NCBI GenBank assembly: GCA_016214035.1
Contig: JACRPF010000011.1
Location: 62,001-126,000, forward strand
DNA: 64,000 nt
DNA from: Spirochaetota bacterium
GTDB taxonomy: Bacteria > Spirochaetota > Brachyspiria > Brachyspirales > JACRPF01
Reading direction: 5' to 3'
Below are positions 41,146-50,766 of the stretch, piece after piece (position 1 is the stretch's first letter; every line of letters starts with the position of its first letter). Made by a program: the position numbers and the translations under genes. The notes under the pieces are model-generated. The model was not told the DNA's origin, did no database searches, and worked only from the letters and a program-made list of their open reading frames with translations.

Positions 41146-43302
41146 TCATCGATGCCCCATACCCGCCGTTGTTTCCGTCATCCATATCGGTTCGGTCTGC
41201 CGGAGGACTTCAGCGTCAATCGTTTTTCGATCGACCGATGACGATGGAATAAGTGTTATCTCATATTCGTGAACACCCTGGTCGGTGAGCGGATAATCAT
41301 GATTCGCTTCGACTTTGAACGGATTATGATGCGCATAGTACGGACTTCGTACGAGTGTCAGCCGCATTGCTCCGTCGGACGCTACGTCGGCGGCGAAAAT
41401 ATCACGGCTCACTGCGGTAAGCGTCCTGCCGTCGCCGGACAGTGACAGCGTATTGTGGAGCGGATATTCCCGTCCGTCGCATTGCCGGGCGATAATACCG
41501 CCGGGAATGCCGTCTTCCCGCACCGCCGCTTTCGCGTTGAACGGGATGATGAGTTTTGCGATGCGCTGCTTTTCATGCCAGTGAAGCCTGAGCCGCATGT
41601 GAACGGCGGTTTCACCGGCATTGCAGTACACCATCCATGAAAGCGAAGAACTTCCGAATTGCAATTCATTTTTCATAGAGATACGGAGCGGTCCTTCGTG
41701 ATTCACCGGCCACGCTACCGAAGCGGTGAATACACCGGCGGGTTTTGTGTCATAGCTGTGAATCCCGTGCGACCAGGTGTCGGTGGGGTCTTCGTAGATT
41801 TCAACACGGATGCCTTCATCGCGTATAAAACCCGAACTGCCGGAGACCAGTGACGACAGTCCGTGTTTCGACAGCGCCGCGGTCAGTCCGGCGGTTGATA
41901 GAGCATTATCCGAGCGGCGCACATCCGGCGATATTGCTGACGGATCCGACAGACGCACCGTGACGATGCGTTTTTTGCCGGCGGGAACCGCAAGACGCAG
42001 CATGATGCGCAGTACATGGAATGCCGCATCCGCCGGGATGATCTGATACGGGATCTCACTGCTGTTCTCGTCGACAAGCGTAAAACTTTTCTGCTCTCCC
42101 GTCCAGCGATAGCCGAGCCACGGCTCACATTCCATATACCCGTCGAAATCGGTTTTCGATGTATTGAAGAATACCAGCCGCTGTGCGTCGGAGCGTTTCA
42201 GCGTGAGCATTTCACGCCGTGTCACATCGACGATGATATCACGGCATGCTGACGAAGCGGCGCCGAGTTCGTCGAATGCGTCGTCGTACGCCGGTTTTAT
42301 GGAACTGCCGGCGAGTATGTCGTGAAATTGATTGAACGCTATATGCCGCCACGCATCGGAGAGTTTCTGCGCTGCTCCGGTTCGCGCTTTGCCGTATACG
42401 TTTCCGATTATGTGCTCAGCCTGCATGGCAATGTGCTCGGCGCGTCGCATGCGCTGTTTGACGTCATGCACAACCGAATAACATCCGACGGCGTGATACT
42501 GCAGTTCATCCTTGATCACCGGAAGTGCAGCGCCGCTTGCTTTGACGGCATCGAAGAATGCCCGCGGATGGCTGATGACGAGTTCAACGTCGGGAGCATA
42601 GTGGAGGTGTGAAAGAACCCAATCAATCTCGGCGCGTGCGGGACCGCCCCCGTGATCACCCACGCCCACAAAACACGGGACATGACCAACGCGTGTATCG
42701 GCGAAAGCGATAGCTCCTTTGATATTGTTCTCGATCTGATTAAGCCCGCCGGTGGTGGCGTAAGAATTGATGCGGCATGTCGTGATCCGTTTTCCCGAAG
42801 GCGATTCCCAGGTAAAGAGATTCGCCGGAAGCGTTTTTTCATTCGTGCCCGGGCGCATCATGATATAGCTGTCGATGCCGTTGGCGCGGTAAAAATCGGG
42901 CAACGTAGCCGCGTGACCGAAGCTGTCCACGTTGTATCCCACGCTCGCGGTTGTTCCGAAATACTTTTTGAAGAACGCCTGCGCGATTTTTCCCTGCTGT
43001 ATGAATGATTCGGCTGACGGCAGATTGCAGTCCGGCTGAATCCACCAGCCGCCTACGATGTGCCATCGACCGCGTTTCACCGCCCGCTGTATGCGTGCAA
43101 AGAGTTTCGGATCGATGCGGCGGATCACGTCGTAGAACCACGCCTCGCCGCGGGTGATGTGCACCTCGGGGTAATCGTCAATGATCTCGCATGCGGTCCG
43201 CGCGGTATTGAGCACCTCGTCGGCGCCCTGCGCTTTGCGCCAGAGCCATACCGGATCGAGATGCGAATTGAGAATAATATGGACGGTGAGCTTGTCAGCC
43301 AT
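41146..43302 (-). CDS. GH38-family alpha-mannosidase
   Basis: 718 residues from ATG 43302 (AAGGAG upstream; the longer frame begins without a ribosome-binding site). ILNSHLDPVWLW gives the zinc-binding His and Asp, and VGYNVDSFGHAATLP the nucleophile Asp with a further zinc His. The C-terminal half is the beta-sandwich region. No signal peptide. GH38 enzymes release alpha-mannose with retention. As first gene of the operon it probably works with the GH2 enzyme on imported mannosides or N-glycan-like oligosaccharides. Confidence 0.88.
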   Translation of the reverse strand: MADKLTVHIILNSHLDPVWLWRKAQGADEVLNTARTACEIIDDYPEVHITRGEAWFYDVIRRIDPKLFARIQRAVKRGRWHIVGGWWIQPDCNLPSAESFIQQGKIAQAFFKKYFGTTASVGYNVDSFGHAATLPDFYRANGIDSYIMMRPGTNEKTLPANLFTWESPSGKRITTCRINSYATTGGLNQIENNIKGAIAFADTRVGHVPCFVGVGDHGGGPARAEIDWVLSHLHYAPDVELVISHPRAFFDAVKASGAALPVIKDELQYHAVGCYSVVHDVKQRMRRAEHIAMQAEHIIGNVYGKARTGAAQKLSDAWRHIAFNQFHDILAGSSIKPAYDDAFDELGAASSACRDIIVDVTRREMLTLKRSDAQRLVFFNTSKTDFDGYMECEPWLGYRWTGEQKSFTLVDENSSEIPYQIIPADAAFHVLRIMLRLAVPAGKKRIVTVRLSDPSAISPDVRRSDNALSTAGLTAALSKHGLSSLVSGSSGFIRDEGIRVEIYEDPTDTWSHGIHSYDTKPAGVFTASVAWPVNHEGPLRISMKNELQFGSSSLSWMVYCNAGETAVHMRLRLHWHEKQRIAKLIIPFNAKAAVREDGIPGGIIARQCDGREYPLHNTLSLSGDGRTLTAVSRDIFAADVASDGAMRLTLVRSPYYAHHNPFKVEANHDYPLTDQGVHEYEITLIPSSSVDRKTIDAEVLRQTEPIWMTETTAGMGHR

Positions 43303-43324
43303 ACGGATGCTCCTTATGCCTGAA

Positions 43325-43353
43325 AATATAGCAAAGTTGCTCACCGATGTCTT
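43325..43353 (-). promoter_or_regulatory. possible promoter of the mannosidase operon
   Basis: AAGACA (43353-43348), 17-bp spacer, TATATT (43330-43325) on the minus strand; leader of about 15-20 bases with AAGGAG. The -35 has two mismatches from consensus, so confidence is modest. Confidence 0.4.
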
Positions 43354-43395
43354 TACGTTATATTGTACTTCTTTGTCTTTATAGAGCTATGTGCT

Positions 43396-44118
43396 TCATC
43401 GATCGATCCGCGCGAAAACATATCCCTGCGCCCGCAGCCCCTGAATAATACGCTCAACGGAATCGATGAATGCATCGGCATTATCACCGCTGCCGTCATG
43501 CAGAAAGATTATCGCTCCGGGCGTGATATTTTCCAGCACCTCGTTTGCGATATTCGTGCTGTTGTACGGCGTTTTGTATTCCGACGGAGGGTCGTACGTT
43601 CCGGTAACAAGCGTTTTGCCGCGTAATTTCAACAGTAGCGGAAGGAGCAGGATCTTTTTACAATAGGGAGGTCTGAAGTACTGCACGTTCGTCTGACCGG
43701 TGTTCCGTATCAGCGCATCGGCAGCGTCGATTTCGCGGCCGATATACGACGGCGACTTGAAGATCAATCGGCGATGATGGAACGAATGATTGCCGATGAG
43801 ATGGCCGTCACGGTAAACCGCTTTCGCGATCTCGGGGTATTGCCCGATGTGATAGCCGGTCATGAAAAACGTCGCCGTGACGTTGTACTTTTTCAAAAGC
43901 GCCAGAAGCCGCGGCGTCCGTTCGCGCGACGGCCCGTCATCGAACGTGAGCGCAGCGGTTTTGTTTGTGTGCGCAAGCGTATACATCGGCGTGACGATGA
44001 AACCGCGGTGCCACGGGCGGCTGTAAACATATGCTGCAGCCGCGGCGAGTATGACTGCACATACAATGATACACGGAAGCGCAAATCGTTTCACGGGACT
44101 ATTTTGCGGCAATCTCAT
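43396..44118 (-). CDS. polysaccharide deacetylase, NodB/CE4 type, membrane-anchored
   Basis: About 240 residues; the start is uncertain (ATG 44145, ATG 44118 or GTG 44097). One N-terminal hydrophobic helix (LPCIIVCAVILAAAA) anchors or exports it. CE4 motifs: TFDDGPS with the catalytic base and metal Asp, GNHSFHHRR with the metal histidines, FRPPYC, and FLHDGSG with the last His. It removes N- or O-acetyl groups from chitin-like, peptidoglycan or xylan polymers outside the cytoplasm. It overlaps the end of the large glycosidase gene, so it is likely co-translated. Confidence 0.82.
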   Translation of the reverse strand: MRLPQNSPVKRFALPCIIVCAVILAAAAAYVYSRPWHRGFIVTPMYTLAHTNKTAALTFDDGPSRERTPRLLALLKKYNVTATFFMTGYHIGQYPEIAKAVYRDGHLIGNHSFHHRRLIFKSPSYIGREIDAADALIRNTGQTNVQYFRPPYCKKILLLPLLLKLRGKTLVTGTYDPPSEYKTPYNSTNIANEVLENITPGAIIFLHDGSGDNADAFIDSVERIIQGLRAQGYVFARIDR

Positions 44119-47100
44119 ACACCATGTATTTCGCTTTGCCGTCACGTATTGTTTCGGCGGTAAAGGAAAGTGCGCCGCCGGACCGCTGTGTTTTCATTTC
44201 CTCAATACGTCTGCCGGATATGTCGCAGCCGAACACCTTGAGCGAGGCCGCGTTGGCGATGGTGAACGTGATGGACGCCTTGCCGTAGGCGACGAGCATC
44301 GGCGGGCCGCCCGCCTCTTCCTCAATGGTCTTCGCCTTGTTGCGGAATTTTATTTTTGAATTTTTCACGTCGGTAAGATGCGTTACGAGTATGCGCGAAC
44401 TGTCGGCGAGCTTTTTCCCGTCCACGGATGCGGCGGATATCGTGGCGAAATGGCCTTCGTTTTTTACGGACATGATATTCCCCGCAAGCGAGGTGCCGTC
44501 GGGGAGTACGAACGATTCACTCATGCCGGTGACAACGCTGAATGTTCCGTTGCTTCCGTTAATGACGATCTGGCCGGTGTCGCTCCTGATGGTGTTTCTG
44601 TTCGTGTCGAAGTTCGCCGCAGGCAGTATGCCGTCGGCAAGCATTTTTCCGATGAGCGTATCGCCCGCCATGTAGTACGGCGTTTTGCCCGTTGTTCCGT
44701 TGATGCTCTCCTGAATTCCCACCGCGGCCGCACTTGCGGGAAGTGACGCCGGACCGCCCGCGATAAAACTGCCCACCTGGCCGAAAAGACCGAGCGTCGA
44801 ATATTTTGACGGAAATCCCGCGGACCATAACTCGGAGACCATGCCTTCGCCCGCGGTGAGATAGTTGTCGGTGAGCACGAACGGAAACAGTGTTTTCGCC
44901 GGTGTTACATCGCCGCGAAGAAAGAAGAGGAGCCCTATCTTCTCGGAGAGATAACTGATCGGTTCATTCGCGAGATCGAAACCGCCGGCGGCGCCCGCGA
45001 CGTTCGAATCGATGATGCCTTTGCTGCTGTGCGAAAAGGCGAAGCGGTTGATGCCGTCCCAATCCTGGAGCGCCGCATACGCGCCGAACACGGTGCCGCC
45101 TTCGGAGCGGTACTCGTTGGGGCACACGTACTGGAACTCGGTAAACGTAAACGGTTTGCCGAAGATGCGTACCGGCATCTGTCCGCGCGGCATGGCGGCC
45201 ATCGCGGGGATTACTGATTTATTGCCGAACTGGAACGGGCGGGACCATTGCTTTTCGAGAAAGTTCATATGGTCCCAGTATCCGTGATCATCAACGAAAT
45301 CGAGCGTGTTGCGGAAGAAGGCGAGCGGTACGGTGTCCACGTTGTTCGCGTCGGTCAGATGAGCCTTCACGCCCATAGCCGTCAGATACTCTTTCTGCGC
45401 TTTGAACATCCTGATGTCCATCTCGACAAGGAACCGCATGAATATTTTGCTTCGCTCGGCTTCCGTACCCCAGGTGAGGTTCATCTCCTTCGCCCAGCGG
45501 TCGAACGCGGCAAGCGTGATTCGCTTTGAGTCCGGCGTGGTACCCCAGGTGTAGGCAAGCGCATCCTCGTTGAGGACGCAGACGCTGAACAGCGCCGGGT
45601 CATCCTTCCAGGCGATGCCGGTGTACGGATTTTTGTGTTCAAGAACGAGTGCGGCGTATTTTTTCCAGTTGTCCATCGCCGAGGGGAGGAGCCGCACGAG
45701 CGCCTTGTATTCGTTCATCTCGGGAACGCGGCCGTTGATCTCGGGTATCTCGTTGGGCTTGAGCGGCCGTATGGTGAACAGATCGATGGTGACATACACG
45801 CCTTTCTGTTTCATCACATGAAAGAGATAATCGAGCTTGTCGACGTTTGCCGCATGCGCGGTAACCGAATCGGCGGCGCTGCGGTCGATATAATCGCGGT
45901 CGTAGTGATGAAAGCGGATGCAGTTGTAGCCGGTCTTTACCCAGAGATCGGCCAACGCGTCGCAGTCCGGCTTTTCCATGTAATTTGCGGAAAAGCATAC
46001 GTTCGGGCCGTAGAAACGCACCTTCTGCCCGGGTATGTTTTTAAATTCAAAATGCCCGTCGCGTATGACCGTCTCGCCGTATTTTCCCGCGGGACCGTCA
46101 ACGAGGAACGAGAAATCGAGGACGCTTCCTTTTTCAACGGCGGCGTGTCCGCTGATCGGCTTCCAGTTGTCGTTCTCGGCGATGTACGTGGGAACGAGCG
46201 CCTTGAGCGGCACGTTCTCGGGAGAACCGGTCATGGCGGCAACCATCCACACCGCTTTGCCCGTCGGTACAAGTGAAATGGATTTAATCGGCTTGTTCTC
46301 CACTTTGAATTTCGAAACGAAAAGCCCTACGAAAGAACTTTTATTTGTCGATGCCCACGACACGGTGCCGTTCGTCAGGTCATCCGGCGCCCACCAGTTG
46401 GCGACGTCGACGCCCTTCGTCACGGCTTGTTCGGCAGTTGTTCCGTCCTCGTATGCCACGGCTATTCTGCCGATGATTTCCTTTCCCGACGGCGGCCACG
46501 CGATAGCGTGCAGCAGGAACAGATAATTGAACTGCGCACCGCCGCCCGGAATGACCGCTTCTTTCAGGAAGTAGCCGCGGTCCGGCCCCGCAAACACGAG
46601 ACATGATTTGCCGCCGTTTTTCGCCGGGTCGATGATGTTGAATGTAAGTCCGCAGAATATCTGTGAACCCGTCTGCAGTGCGGCAAGATCGTTCTCCGAG
46701 CCCTGATCGGTCCAGCCGCCTTTCGTGTCGCCGGCGGTCTCGTCGCGGAAGCCCATATTCGCCTGCGCCGAAATGTCGATGGGCTTGCTCTCGAACGGTT
46801 CATATCCCATATTCAGTTTTATCGCCGCATCCTTGATCTCGCCGGCTGAATTGTCGAAGTAAATACGGAGATCGAAACTCGGGCCCCATTTGCGGTTGTC
46901 CTGCAGCATTATTTTTACATTGCCCTCGAAAAAAAGCTTGCCGCTGGCGAGCGGGATGACGATCTTTTTCGCCTCGCCTGAGAATACGCCGGTGGTGCCG
47001 GTGAACTCCAATGGTACGGGCACAGCCTGACCGTCCACCATGATGGCCTTTCCCTTGACCGCGTCCGCCGGGATATCCACCGACAGCGCAAGCGAATTGA

Positions 47101-47452
47101 GCTTCGCGCCCGGTGTGTTCATCGACGCCTCGAACGATATCGAGCTGTCGTTTATCTTTGTGATGCGTTCATTGAGCGCAAAAGTCGCGCCGGTCTTGTG
47201 CTTGAACGTTCCTTTCAGTTCATACGACGCGGGCGTGCTTTTCGGATATCCCGCGGCGAAGGTTACGGTCTGCGGGCCCTGGCCGTTCATGCTCCAATTG
47301 TCGTCGTACACCTGTATGCCGATGCGCATGACATCAATCTCGATGTTTCCTTCTTTCTTTATCTTGAGGCTTTTGATTATCTCCTGCGGCTGCAGCGGCA
47401 GTGCGGCGAGCGCAAGTGTCGAAAGTATGAGCGGTATTGCTTTCAGTTTCAT
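44099..47452 (-). CDS. large secreted clan GH-A-like glycoside hydrolase
   Basis: 1117 residues with a signal peptide (LILSTLALAALPL). Residues ~25-480 are beta-rich domains without a recognised family. From ~480 a TIM barrel of GH5/GH39-like clan GH-A begins: GYNCIRFHHYDRD, then CVLNED with likely acid/base Glu629, and FTFTEFQY with likely nucleophile Glu772. The C-terminal ~250 residues are beta-sandwich. Substrate cannot be assigned; the pattern is like cellulase-type or mannanase-type members of unclassified families. GGAG before the ATG. It follows an FAD oxidoreductase gene and precedes a deacetylase. Confidence 0.72.
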   Translation of the reverse strand: MKLKAIPLILSTLALAALPLQPQEIIKSLKIKKEGNIEIDVMRIGIQVYDDNWSMNGQGPQTVTFAAGYPKSTPASYELKGTFKHKTGATFALNERITKINDSSISFEASMNTPGAKLNSLALSVDIPADAVKGKAIMVDGQAVPVPLEFTGTTGVFSGEAKKIVIPLASGKLFFEGNVKIMLQDNRKWGPSFDLRIYFDNSAGEIKDAAIKLNMGYEPFESKPIDISAQANMGFRDETAGDTKGGWTDQGSENDLAALQTGSQIFCGLTFNIIDPAKNGGKSCLVFAGPDRGYFLKEAVIPGGGAQFNYLFLLHAIAWPPSGKEIIGRIAVAYEDGTTAEQAVTKGVDVANWWAPDDLTNGTVSWASTNKSSFVGLFVSKFKVENKPIKSISLVPTGKAVWMVAAMTGSPENVPLKALVPTYIAENDNWKPISGHAAVEKGSVLDFSFLVDGPAGKYGETVIRDGHFEFKNIPGQKVRFYGPNVCFSANYMEKPDCDALADLWVKTGYNCIRFHHYDRDYIDRSAADSVTAHAANVDKLDYLFHVMKQKGVYVTIDLFTIRPLKPNEIPEINGRVPEMNEYKALVRLLPSAMDNWKKYAALVLEHKNPYTGIAWKDDPALFSVCVLNEDALAYTWGTTPDSKRITLAAFDRWAKEMNLTWGTEAERSKIFMRFLVEMDIRMFKAQKEYLTAMGVKAHLTDANNVDTVPLAFFRNTLDFVDDHGYWDHMNFLEKQWSRPFQFGNKSVIPAMAAMPRGQMPVRIFGKPFTFTEFQYVCPNEYRSEGGTVFGAYAALQDWDGINRFAFSHSSKGIIDSNVAGAAGGFDLANEPISYLSEKIGLLFFLRGDVTPAKTLFPFVLTDNYLTAGEGMVSELWSAGFPSKYSTLGLFGQVGSFIAGGPASLPASAAAVGIQESINGTTGKTPYYMAGDTLIGKMLADGILPAANFDTNRNTIRSDTGQIVINGSNGTFSVVTGMSESFVLPDGTSLAGNIMSVKNEGHFATISAASVDGKKLADSSRILVTHLTDVKNSKIKFRNKAKTIEEEAGGPPMLVAYGKASITFTIANAASLKVFGCDISGRRIEEMKTQRSGGALSFTAETIRDGKAKYMVYEIAAK

Positions 47453-47590
47453 GATATGCTCCTGTGCCGCGGGACGTATCGCCGCGACTGTTACAGGAAC
47501 AGTATAGTCAATTCTGCCGTTTTTACTACAACGATTCTAACTCGGGCGGGTGCAACTTTTCTCACACGGGAACGATCGCCTGCAAAAGGT

Positions 47591-48946
47591 TCAATTGCCG
47601 ATGTCGGACTCGTCAATGATGCACCGCTGCTCTTTCAGCATCGCCTGAAGTTCTCTGGTGTTAACATCCTTCGGCTGCACATTCTTCTGTATGGAGATCG
47701 CCGCTGCAGTTGCAGCCGCCTCGCCCATGATACCGCATTGCGGCATGACGCGGAGACTTCCGAGTGCTTCGTGTGTGGTGCTTGCACAGCGTCCCGCGAC
47801 GAAAAGATTACCGGCATCCTTCGGCACGATGATGCCGTATGGTATCTGATACTTGAAGCCCGCCGGCGGATACCATGTTTTCTCGTCCATGCCCGCGCCC
47901 TTGGTACCGTGAATATCTATGAAGAATGATCCATAGCCGATGGAATCATCGAACGACCGCTGGTTTTTAATGTCATCCTTGGTGAGCGTATAGTGTCCGT
48001 GTATGCGGCGGCTCTCGCGTGTTCCCACGGTGTTCGGCGTTGAGACCATGTAGCAGTTCTCCATGCCGGGGATATATTTGCGATAGACTTCTATTGTCTC
48101 ATACGCCTGCTTGCGTCCTTCGATGGTAGCCTTGGTAAGATCACCCGCATTCGTTGCGTCGACGAAATTGATATGCGTGAAATTCACGCCAACCTGATCG
48201 GGGCGCGTGGGTGTCCACCACCAGCCCATGATCTTACTCTGGAATGGACGCATGTCGCCGTTGTCCTGTGCTTTTTTCCAGACGCTTTTCAGATCGTTAT
48301 CGCCCGCGGGGAGCGTTTTTTTGAATTCCCGGACCTTATCCATTGCAACGCCGCCGATAGTGAACATGAGGGTCATCGGCTGACAGTGTCCGGTCTCCTC
48401 GTCGCCGAGGTCGTATCCGCAGCCCGCGCGTGCGGCAACATCACCGTCGCCGGTGCAGTCGATGATGCGTTTTGCATAATACGCCTGACGTCCCGATTTG
48501 TTCTGTACGACGATGCCGATGACATTGCCGTTCTCCACGATAGCATCGGCGAATTGGGTATAATAGATGACATCGGTCTTCGTCTCTTCGGCCATCTTGT
48601 CGAGTGTATATTTCATGCCTTCAATCTCGAAATCCGATGCGCAGTTGTTCGCAACACCGTATCCGGCATCCGCGGTGCGTTTCGATATTTCCCATATGAC
48701 GCCGCCCACGATGCGCTGCGCTTTTTTCGGATCCCAGCCCCAGCCGGAATAGAGACAGATATGTCCGTGCCCCCCCGCGGTGGCTATGCCGCCGAGACAG
48801 TTGAACTGCTCAACGATGAGCGTTTTCATCCCGCGTCGAGATGCCGCGAACGCAGCTGATACTCCGGCCGGTCCCCCGCCCACGACGATGATATCGTATG
48901 TTCCGGCAACCGGAATGCCGTTCAGGTCATTTGTTGTCATAGCCAT
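47591..48946 (-). CDS. FAD-dependent oxidoreductase (FAD_oxidored family), second paralogue
   Basis: 451 residues. IIVVGGGPAGVSAAFAASR is the FAD motif, FNCLGGIATAGGHGHICLY and IIDCTGDGDVAARAG the family signature shared with the enzyme at 37324-38745, but the two are distant paralogues. It ends with VAGRCASTTHEALGSLRVMP, typical of the group. GGAG lies eight bases before the ATG. It is upstream of the large glycosidase in the same direction (138-base gap) and divergent from an AraC regulator. Its chemistry is unknown; modification of a sugar unit is suggested by the neighbours. Confidence 0.8.
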   Translation of the reverse strand: MAMTTNDLNGIPVAGTYDIIVVGGGPAGVSAAFAASRRGMKTLIVEQFNCLGGIATAGGHGHICLYSGWGWDPKKAQRIVGGVIWEISKRTADAGYGVANNCASDFEIEGMKYTLDKMAEETKTDVIYYTQFADAIVENGNVIGIVVQNKSGRQAYYAKRIIDCTGDGDVAARAGCGYDLGDEETGHCQPMTLMFTIGGVAMDKVREFKKTLPAGDNDLKSVWKKAQDNGDMRPFQSKIMGWWWTPTRPDQVGVNFTHINFVDATNAGDLTKATIEGRKQAYETIEVYRKYIPGMENCYMVSTPNTVGTRESRRIHGHYTLTKDDIKNQRSFDDSIGYGSFFIDIHGTKGAGMDEKTWYPPAGFKYQIPYGIIVPKDAGNLFVAGRCASTTHEALGSLRVMPQCGIMGEAAATAAAISIQKNVQPKDVNTRELQAMLKEQRCIIDESDIGN

Positions 48947-49051
48947 TGGTTAACTCCTTTGCATTTATATAGTAGTACATCTGCGTCATGAAGGCTATAG
49001 CCGGTGATGCTGTTCAGTGTTTAAAATGATGCTGCACTATTCTGTCTGAAA

Positions 49052-49079
49052 TTGACAGTACGTCATATTCATGTACAAT
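49052..49079 (+). promoter_or_regulatory. leaderless promoter of the second AraC regulator
   Basis: TTGACA (49052-49057), 16-bp spacer, TACAAT (49074-49079), six bases before ATG 49086. An upstream in-frame ATG at 49071 lies inside the promoter and is therefore unlikely to be used. Confidence 0.6.
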
Positions 49080-49085
49080 CGCGGT

Positions 49086-49955
49086 ATGCGTTTCAGCGTA
49101 AGCCCGAGCCAGTTTTTCCGCGCAAGCCCCGCGGCGCTGCGGATAACGCCGTCGCTGGTGCTTTTCGCCCGCACACAGACGCGCGCGGCATACACATTTC
49201 CGGTGCATCGTCATACCACCTATGAATTTCTTTATGTCACCAAAGGCATCTATCGCTGTCTCCTCAACGACCGCACGGTGAGCGCGGGGCCGGATACCGT
49301 TGTCGCGGTAAAGCCCGGCGATATGCACGAGGACCGCTGCGGGCAAGGCGTCTGTTTTTACACGGTCAATCTCATGATCACCCGTTCACTCGCCGGCAAT
49401 GAGCCGTTCACCGGGGTGTTCACGAAAGGCATACCGCCGGCGTCGCAGGCCGTGTCCCTCCCGCGCGCGGTGTTCCGTCCGCTGGTAACCGCCATGTATG
49501 AAGAATCGAAGCGCAACGATGCGGTATCCATGCGCATTGTGGAGGACAGGGCCGCCGAATTCTTCTGGCAGTTCGTACGCTATTGTCCTGACGCGCGGCT
49601 TTCCGACGACATGCGCGCCGCTCCTGCCGATGACGATTTCAAGCAGCGTCTCGCCGCGATATTCGCGCGCGACCCGTCACACCGGCTGAGCGTCGGCCGC
49701 ATGGCCGAGGCGATGAACATGAGCGAAAGCGGCTTCGCGCACCGCTGCGCCGCGGCCATCGGCGTGTCACCGGCAAAGGCGTTCGTGACGTACCGGCTGG
49801 AACGGGCGCTGTCGATGCTCCTTGAAACGAGAAAACCCGTGCGCGAGGTTGCCGCCGAAACGGGATTCAATAATCAATTCCATTTTTCACGGCTCTTCTC
49901 CCGTGTATACGGCAAATCGCCCCGCGCATACCGGCGCTGGATACAGCAACGCTGA
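49086..49955 (+). CDS. AraC-family transcriptional regulator
   Basis: 289 residues from ATG 49086. The N-terminal cupin domain (FPVHRHTTYEFLYVTKG, VKPGDMHED) would bind an inducer. The C-terminal part has two helix-turn-helix motifs (LSVGRMAEAMNMSESGF and VREVAAETGFNNQFHFSRLF). Divergent from the FAD oxidoreductase / GH-A operon, so it probably controls it, and possibly the GDSL hydrolase gene 23 bases downstream, which is on the same transcript. Confidence 0.85.
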   Translation: MRFSVSPSQFFRASPAALRITPSLVLFARTQTRAAYTFPVHRHTTYEFLYVTKGIYRCLLNDRTVSAGPDTVVAVKPGDMHEDRCGQGVCFYTVNLMITRSLAGNEPFTGVFTKGIPPASQAVSLPRAVFRPLVTAMYEESKRNDAVSMRIVEDRAAEFFWQFVRYCPDARLSDDMRAAPADDDFKQRLAAIFARDPSHRLSVGRMAEAMNMSESGFAHRCAAAIGVSPAKAFVTYRLERALSMLLETRKPVREVAAETGFNNQFHFSRLFSRVYGKSPRAYRRWIQQR

Positions 49956-49978
49956 TACTCAATGCAAAGGAACATCAT

Positions 49979-50680
49979 ATGCTCGAACATTTTCTGAAAC
50001 GCGTAGAACAGAAAGCGAAACAGACATCGTCGGCGCCGGTGCTCATCACCGCCATCGGCGACAGCGTCACGCAGGGCTGCATGCAGGCGGGCGTCATTGA
50101 CCATGAGCATGTGTATCATAACGAATTGAAACGTATGCTTGAACGCGCGTATCCCGCGACGACGTTCAGCGTCATCAACGCCGGTGTCGGCGGCCAGACT
50201 GCGGAACAGGCGCTCGGTCGTCTCGAACGCGACGTCATCCGCCATGCACCGGATCTCGTGCTCATCGGGTTCTGCCTCAACGACTGCGGCGGCGGTATCG
50301 ACGGCATAGCCCGCTATCGGGAAACCATCGCATCGTTCATCCGCAGCATCCGTGAGAAAACGGAATCGGATATCATCATACTCACGCCGAACTATATGGG
50401 TTCGCATGACAATCCGAACATAGCGGAAGTGCATCGCGGCAAAACGGCGGAAAGCATCATCGGGCGTCAGCGTGACGGTACGCTGAAACGGTATGTCGAA
50501 GCGCTTCGCGCGACCGCTCTGGATAACAACGTCCCCGTTGCCGACGTTTATGCGGCATGGGAGGCGATGGAAAAGCGCGGTGAGGATACGACGGCGCGGC
50601 TGTGCAACGGCCTCAATCATCCGGATACTGCCGGGCACATGCTTATTGCGGAGACGGTGATGCGGTGTATCACGCAGTGA
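49979..50680 (+). CDS. SGNH/GDSL hydrolase
   Basis: 233 residues, no signal peptide. The four SGNH blocks are complete: AIGDSVTQG (Ser), NAGVGGQT (Gly), GFCLNDCG (Asn) and NHPDTAGH (Asp-His). Enzymes of this type remove acetyl or other acyl groups from carbohydrates or lipids; the location after an AraC regulator of glycan genes suggests an intracellular carbohydrate esterase. AAGGAAC stands before the ATG. It ends 86 bases from the convergent membrane-protein gene; nothing was found in that gap. Confidence 0.85.
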   Translation: MLEHFLKRVEQKAKQTSSAPVLITAIGDSVTQGCMQAGVIDHEHVYHNELKRMLERAYPATTFSVINAGVGGQTAEQALGRLERDVIRHAPDLVLIGFCLNDCGGGIDGIARYRETIASFIRSIREKTESDIIILTPNYMGSHDNPNIAEVHRGKTAESIIGRQRDGTLKRYVEALRATALDNNVPVADVYAAWEAMEKRGEDTTARLCNGLNHPDTAGHMLIAETVMRCITQ

Positions 50681-50766
50681 CGGGAATGTTGATCCAGCGG
50701 TTGAAAAGATGTTTGATGTAGGTGAACATTAACTCAGTTTATTTCGCACATAGCGGACAGGAATCG

